Positions 60,992-64,000 of a stretch of 64,000 bases of DNA are shown piece by piece; position 1 is the stretch's first letter, and each line of letters opens with the position of its first letter. The stretch covers positions 141,992 through 205,991 of the forward strand of contig NZ_QQNH01000003.1 in NCBI RefSeq assembly GCF_003345525.1. Direction: 5' to 3'. A model generated the notes under the pieces. The model ran no database searches. It saw nothing but the letters and a program-made list of their open reading frames with translations, and was not told where the DNA came from. The position numbers were made by a program, and so were the translations under genes. Source of the DNA: Pelagibacterium lacus. Lineage in GTDB: Bacteria; Pseudomonadota; Alphaproteobacteria; Rhizobiales; Devosiaceae.

Positions 60992-61897
60992 TCAGAAGGC
61001 GCCTTCGGTTTCTTCCTTGGAGGTGCGGTCGAGAATACGTTGCAGAACGGCCGCGCCTTCCGACCCTTTCCGCGCCCGCTGCCATTCGCCCAGGAATGTA
61101 TTGGTGAAGGACTTGATCGCTTCGGGTGCCGAGGTGACCAGCGCGATGCCCGAGGAGATGTTGGGCTGGTCGCCCAGGCGATAGGGGCTCAGCGTCACCG
61201 TCGACTTGCTCCCCAGTTCGTAGATCTGGAAGGTCTGGGTCGGGGGCTGGCCCTCGATCACCCCGATCTGCATGCCGATGGGCTGGTCGAGCATCGCGTC
61301 GCGGATTTCCTCCACTTCGTGCCGCGCGGCGGCCCGGCGTTCCCTCAGCGTTTCGGTGGAATGGTCGAAGCGGCCAATCAGCCCCAGGCGCAGGATTCGC
61401 TCGAGGTCCTGCTCGCCCACTATGCTCACGATCGGCGCGCGCTTTTTCTTGAACGAGTCCCGGCGTTGTACCAGCAGTTCGAGCACCCGGTCGATGAGGT
61501 CTTCGCGTCCGGCTCTGCCGTTCTCCCCGGCCGGGATCGCTTCCATCAGCATGATGCGCAGGAACTTCATGTAGCGATCCGAAAGGATCAGCGACGACAG
61601 GGGGGAGAAATTGCCCATGATATGGGTGGCCTGATCCTCGAGCTGCCGCATGCGCTCGAAGAATCCCAGGGCATTGCTGTAATATTCCACTTCCACGCCG
61701 AGCAGCGAGGGCAGCGAAACCTCCAGCAGGTCGGACAAGGCTTCCAGGGCCTGAATCTTGACGATCTCGCCCTTTTCCAGGCGATAGACCGCGGCGCGGG
61801 AAACGCCGATCCTCTCCGCGATCTGATCCGCGCTGAGCCTCTTGCCCAGCCGATAGGCCCGCAGCCTCTGCCCGACTTCGTCAAATCTAATGCTCAT
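60992..61897 (-). CDS. XRE family transcriptional regulator
   Basis: A 301-residue protein with an N-terminal Cro/C1-type helix-turn-helix (about 8-62, GQRLRAYRLGKRLSADQIAERIGVSRAAVYRLEKGE) and a long C-terminal domain of about 230 residues that I do not recognise as a cupin or other standard effector domain. It contains helical segments (ALGFFERMRQLEDQATHIMG) followed by a beta-rich end (YELGSKSTVTLSPYRLGDQ). It lies directly upstream of the xdh cluster in the same direction and is its best candidate regulator. Confidence 0.85.
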   Translation of the reverse strand: MSIRFDEVGQRLRAYRLGKRLSADQIAERIGVSRAAVYRLEKGEIVKIQALEALSDLLEVSLPSLLGVEVEYYSNALGFFERMRQLEDQATHIMGNFSPLSSLILSDRYMKFLRIMLMEAIPAGENGRAGREDLIDRVLELLVQRRDSFKKKRAPIVSIVGEQDLERILRLGLIGRFDHSTETLRERRAAARHEVEEIRDAMLDQPIGMQIGVIEGQPPTQTFQIYELGSKSTVTLSPYRLGDQPNISSGIALVTSAPEAIKSFTNTFLGEWQRARKGSEGAAVLQRILDRTSKEETEGAF

Positions 61898-62012
61898 CGG
61901 TCCCAACCCTTGCTCAAGGTTTTTACTAGTGGAGTCAGGGCCCGATGTCCATGTGGCGGGAATGAGCGGCTCGCGTCGCCCTTTCGCCCATAGGCCTGAA
62001 AAGCCTCCGAAA

Positions 62013-63284
62013 TCAGCGCACCAGCATGGCTCGGAAGTCGTTGACATTGGTGCCGGTGGGGCCGGGGACGAAGAGGTCGCCGCTGGCGTGGAAGGCGCTC
62101 CAGGCGTCATGGCCGATCAGCGCGGCTTTGGGGTCCACCCCGGCCGCCCGCATGCGCGAAAGGCTCTTGCCATCGGCAAAGGCGCCGGCATTGTCTTCCG
62201 AACCATCGATCCCGTCCGTATCGGCAGCGAGCACGTCTATTCCGGCCACGCCCTCGATGTCATGGGCCAGCGCCAGCAGCAATTCCGTATTGCGTCCGCC
62301 TTTGCCGGCGCTGCCATTGCCTATGGTTACGGTGGTCTCGCCCCCGGAAAGGATCACCACCGGCTTTTGGAACGGACGGTTTCGAAGCGCAGTTTCGCGC
62401 GCGATCGCTGCATGCATCCGCCCGATATCGCGCGCTTCCCCTTCAATGGCGTCCGAGAGGATCATCGGCTCGATCCCGAGCGTTCGGGCGCTGACCGCAG
62501 CGGCGTCGAGGGAGACGCCCGCCGAGGCGATGACGTGAACCGCGTTGCGCCGGAATGCCGGGTCATCGGGCGAGGGGGCCGCCGCTGCCCGGCTGCGCAG
62601 ATGCAGCGCGACCCGCTCGGGCAGGGCCAGCTTGAATTCGTCGACAATGGCCAGCGCATCCTCGACCGTCTCTTTTCCCGGCACCGTCGGCCCTGAGGCG
62701 ACCATGGCCGGATCGTCTCCCGCTACGTCCGAAATGATGAAGCTGACCACGCGCGCCGGCGCCGCCGCGCGCGCCAGGCGACCGCCCTTGATGGCGGAGA
62801 GATGCTTGCGCACCACATTCATCGCGGCAATCGGCGCCCCCGAATGCAGCAGCGCGGCATTGACGGCCAGTTCGTCTTCAAAGCTCAATTCCCCGGCCGG
62901 GCAGGGCAGGAGCGACGATCCCCCTCCAGAGATCAGGGCTACCACCAAGTCATCGGCCGAAAGACCGTCGACCGCGGCGAGAAGGCTGCGCGCGGCAGCG
63001 ATCCCCGCCTGGTCGGGGTTGGGGTGCGCGGCTTGCAGGACCCTGATCCGTTCCGTCCTGGGCACGGGGCCGTATCGGTCGACCACGACTCCTTCCAGCG
63101 GCGCGTCCCAAAGTGCTTCGAACGCCGCCGCCATCTGCCCGGCGGCCTTGCCGGCCCCGACGACCACGGTCCTGCCCTTGGGCTTTTCGGGTAGATGTGC
63201 CCTGATCGCATCGTAAGGATCCGCCGCCGCGACGGCCGCATCGAAAAGTCCGGCAAGCAATGCCCGTGCGTCTGAATCGATCAT
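62013..63284 (-). CDS. Glycerate 2-kinase (MOFRL/DUF4147 family)
   Basis: Phosphorylates D-glycerate to 2-phosphoglycerate, as in the serine-cycle and glyoxylate-route enzymes. The 423-residue protein has the N-terminal DUF4147 domain with VVGAGKAAGQMAAAFE and ALISGGGSSLLPCPA (about 115-130), KHLSAIKGGRLA, and the C-terminal MOFRL domain with LSGGETTVTI, GGRNTELLLALAHDI and AADTDGIDGSEDNAGA. GGGGGAG precedes the ATG. It stands alone between the XRE regulator and the broken LysR gene. Confidence 0.9.
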   Translation of the reverse strand: MIDSDARALLAGLFDAAVAAADPYDAIRAHLPEKPKGRTVVVGAGKAAGQMAAAFEALWDAPLEGVVVDRYGPVPRTERIRVLQAAHPNPDQAGIAAARSLLAAVDGLSADDLVVALISGGGSSLLPCPAGELSFEDELAVNAALLHSGAPIAAMNVVRKHLSAIKGGRLARAAAPARVVSFIISDVAGDDPAMVASGPTVPGKETVEDALAIVDEFKLALPERVALHLRSRAAAAPSPDDPAFRRNAVHVIASAGVSLDAAAVSARTLGIEPMILSDAIEGEARDIGRMHAAIARETALRNRPFQKPVVILSGGETTVTIGNGSAGKGGRNTELLLALAHDIEGVAGIDVLAADTDGIDGSEDNAGAFADGKSLSRMRAAGVDPKAALIGHDAWSAFHASGDLFVPGPTGTNVNDFRAMLVR

Positions 63285-63411
63285 CGATCTCCCCCTGGAA
63301 TGGCAGCATTTTGGCGCGCCGCGCACGGTCCATTGTGCTTCAAACTCCCGGCCAATCGCAAGGCCGGCCCGGGGCCTGAACGTTCCGGCGGAGATGGAGC
63401 GCATATGGGCG

Positions 63412-63984
63412 TCAAGTGTCGTCCGCTTGACTGCCGCATTCCCGCTCGAGCCATTCCCTGAATGCCATGAGCGGCCTGTAGCTTCCGCGCATGCGTGGCC
63501 AGGCCAGCCAGTAGGCTCCTGTTCCAGCGACAGCGGGTCGCAGGATGGGGGTCAGCCGACCGTTCGAAATCTCGGTCTCGGCAAGATAGTGAGGCAGAAG
63601 CGCGATCCCGAGCCCGGCGATCGCCGCTTCCACCATGGGTGCGAATTGATCGAACATCATCCCGGAAATGGCTGGAGCCTGTGCCCCCTGTCCCGCAAAC
63701 CACGCGGCCCAGGCGTGTGGCCGAGTTTCGAGCTGGAACAATTGCTGTCCCGCGAGATCGTCCGGCTCGGCAATGGGCCGTGCGGCCAACAGGGCCGGGG
63801 CGATGCAGGCCGTCAACTGCTCGTCGAACACTTTCAGATGGTCGGCGTCGGGCGCGTTACCCTCGCCGAAATAGATCATGGCGTCGAACCGCTCGGCACC
63901 GAAATCGATCGGCCTCACCCGTGAGAACGGCGGTGCAAAATTAGTCCACGGTAGCGGCTGGATTGTCCTGCTGCGGGCGGCTTA
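63412..63984 (-). pseudogene. Remnant of a GcvA-type LysR regulator (effector domain only)
   Basis: From the window's right side to 63412 the frame encodes a LysR effector domain (VRPIDFGAERFDAMIYFGEG, TACIAPALL, AGLGIALLPHYLAETEI, FREWLERE). LysR-like similarity continues upstream of the first possible start (GTG at 63918) through NFAPPFSRV, but an in-frame TAA at 63982-63984 closes it, so no DNA-binding domain can be joined in this frame. Either a frameshift separates the two halves near 63.95 kb or the gene is truncated; the sequence beyond the window would settle it. Confidence 0.55.
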
Positions 63985-64000
63985 AAAGTCGTCCACCTAT

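Overview
The window is about 64 kb of high-GC DNA (estimated by eye, mostly in the mid-60s percent) and is almost fully coding. dapD and dapE are adjacent, there is a long-form LOG protein, NnrU/NnrS, a MucR-free Rhizobiales-style gene order, and an interspersed hairpin repeat at 26.08 kb that I recognise from Hyphomicrobiales genomes. Together these suggest an alphaproteobacterium of the order Hyphomicrobiales, possibly Devosiaceae; the family-level guess is weak. I saw no rRNA, tRNA, CRISPR array, phage or transposase gene.

Region 1 (0-20 kb) is housekeeping. It holds lysine biosynthesis (dapD-dapE), a LOG protein, a secreted protein of unknown function, a pyrimidine 5'-nucleotidase next to argB, a twin-arginine-like periplasmic MsrB, a class-I glutamine amidotransferase, a glycogen pair (glgC-glgX), 3-mercaptopyruvate sulfurtransferase, O-acetylhomoserine sulfhydrylase, orphan NnrU and NnrS, a YbaN-like protein, a MOSC protein, DUF488 and a nitronate-monooxygenase-like protein. 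Within it lies an unexpected close relative of actinobacterial F420-dependent glucose-6-phosphate dehydrogenase.

Region 2 (20-30 kb) looks like one catabolic locus. An IclR regulator heads a five-gene transporter operon (two permeases, NMT1-like binding protein, ATPase) that continues into a xylose-isomerase-fold TIM-barrel enzyme and a shikimate-dehydrogenase-like enzyme. Convergent to these lies a second such dehydrogenase preceded by a 656-residue FG-GAP protein. Divergent from that protein is a DapA/NAL-type lyase. Near-identical IclR-type palindromes sit before iclR and in the divergent promoter, tying the two halves together. The substrate is not known to me.

Region 3 (30-36.7 kb) is a PQQ (quinoprotein) alcohol-oxidation module. 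It has a cytochrome c, a PQQ dehydrogenase with a lanthanide-type Asp-x-Asp, an MxaJ-like protein and, convergent to them, an ABC exporter (ATPase, permease), a second MxaJ-like protein and a protein resembling an inactivated M50 site-2 protease. No pqq biosynthesis genes are in the window.

Region 4 (36.9-60.8 kb) is dominated by uptake and breakdown of nitrogen compounds. It contains three NMT1-like binding proteins and two ABC transporters, a deaminase, a PuuE-like deacetylase, an N-carbamoylsarcosine-amidase-like hydrolase, two 4,5-dihydroxyphthalate-decarboxylase-like proteins around a LysR, a quinone oxidoreductase, DUF3891, GntR, dihydroorotase, an aminohydrolase, aspartase, an unrecognised 90-residue gene and xanthine dehydrogenase (xdhAB). 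The stretch 36.9-39.5 kb is visibly lower in GC. Region 5 (60.9-64 kb) has an XRE regulator, a glycerate 2-kinase and an apparently broken LysR gene.
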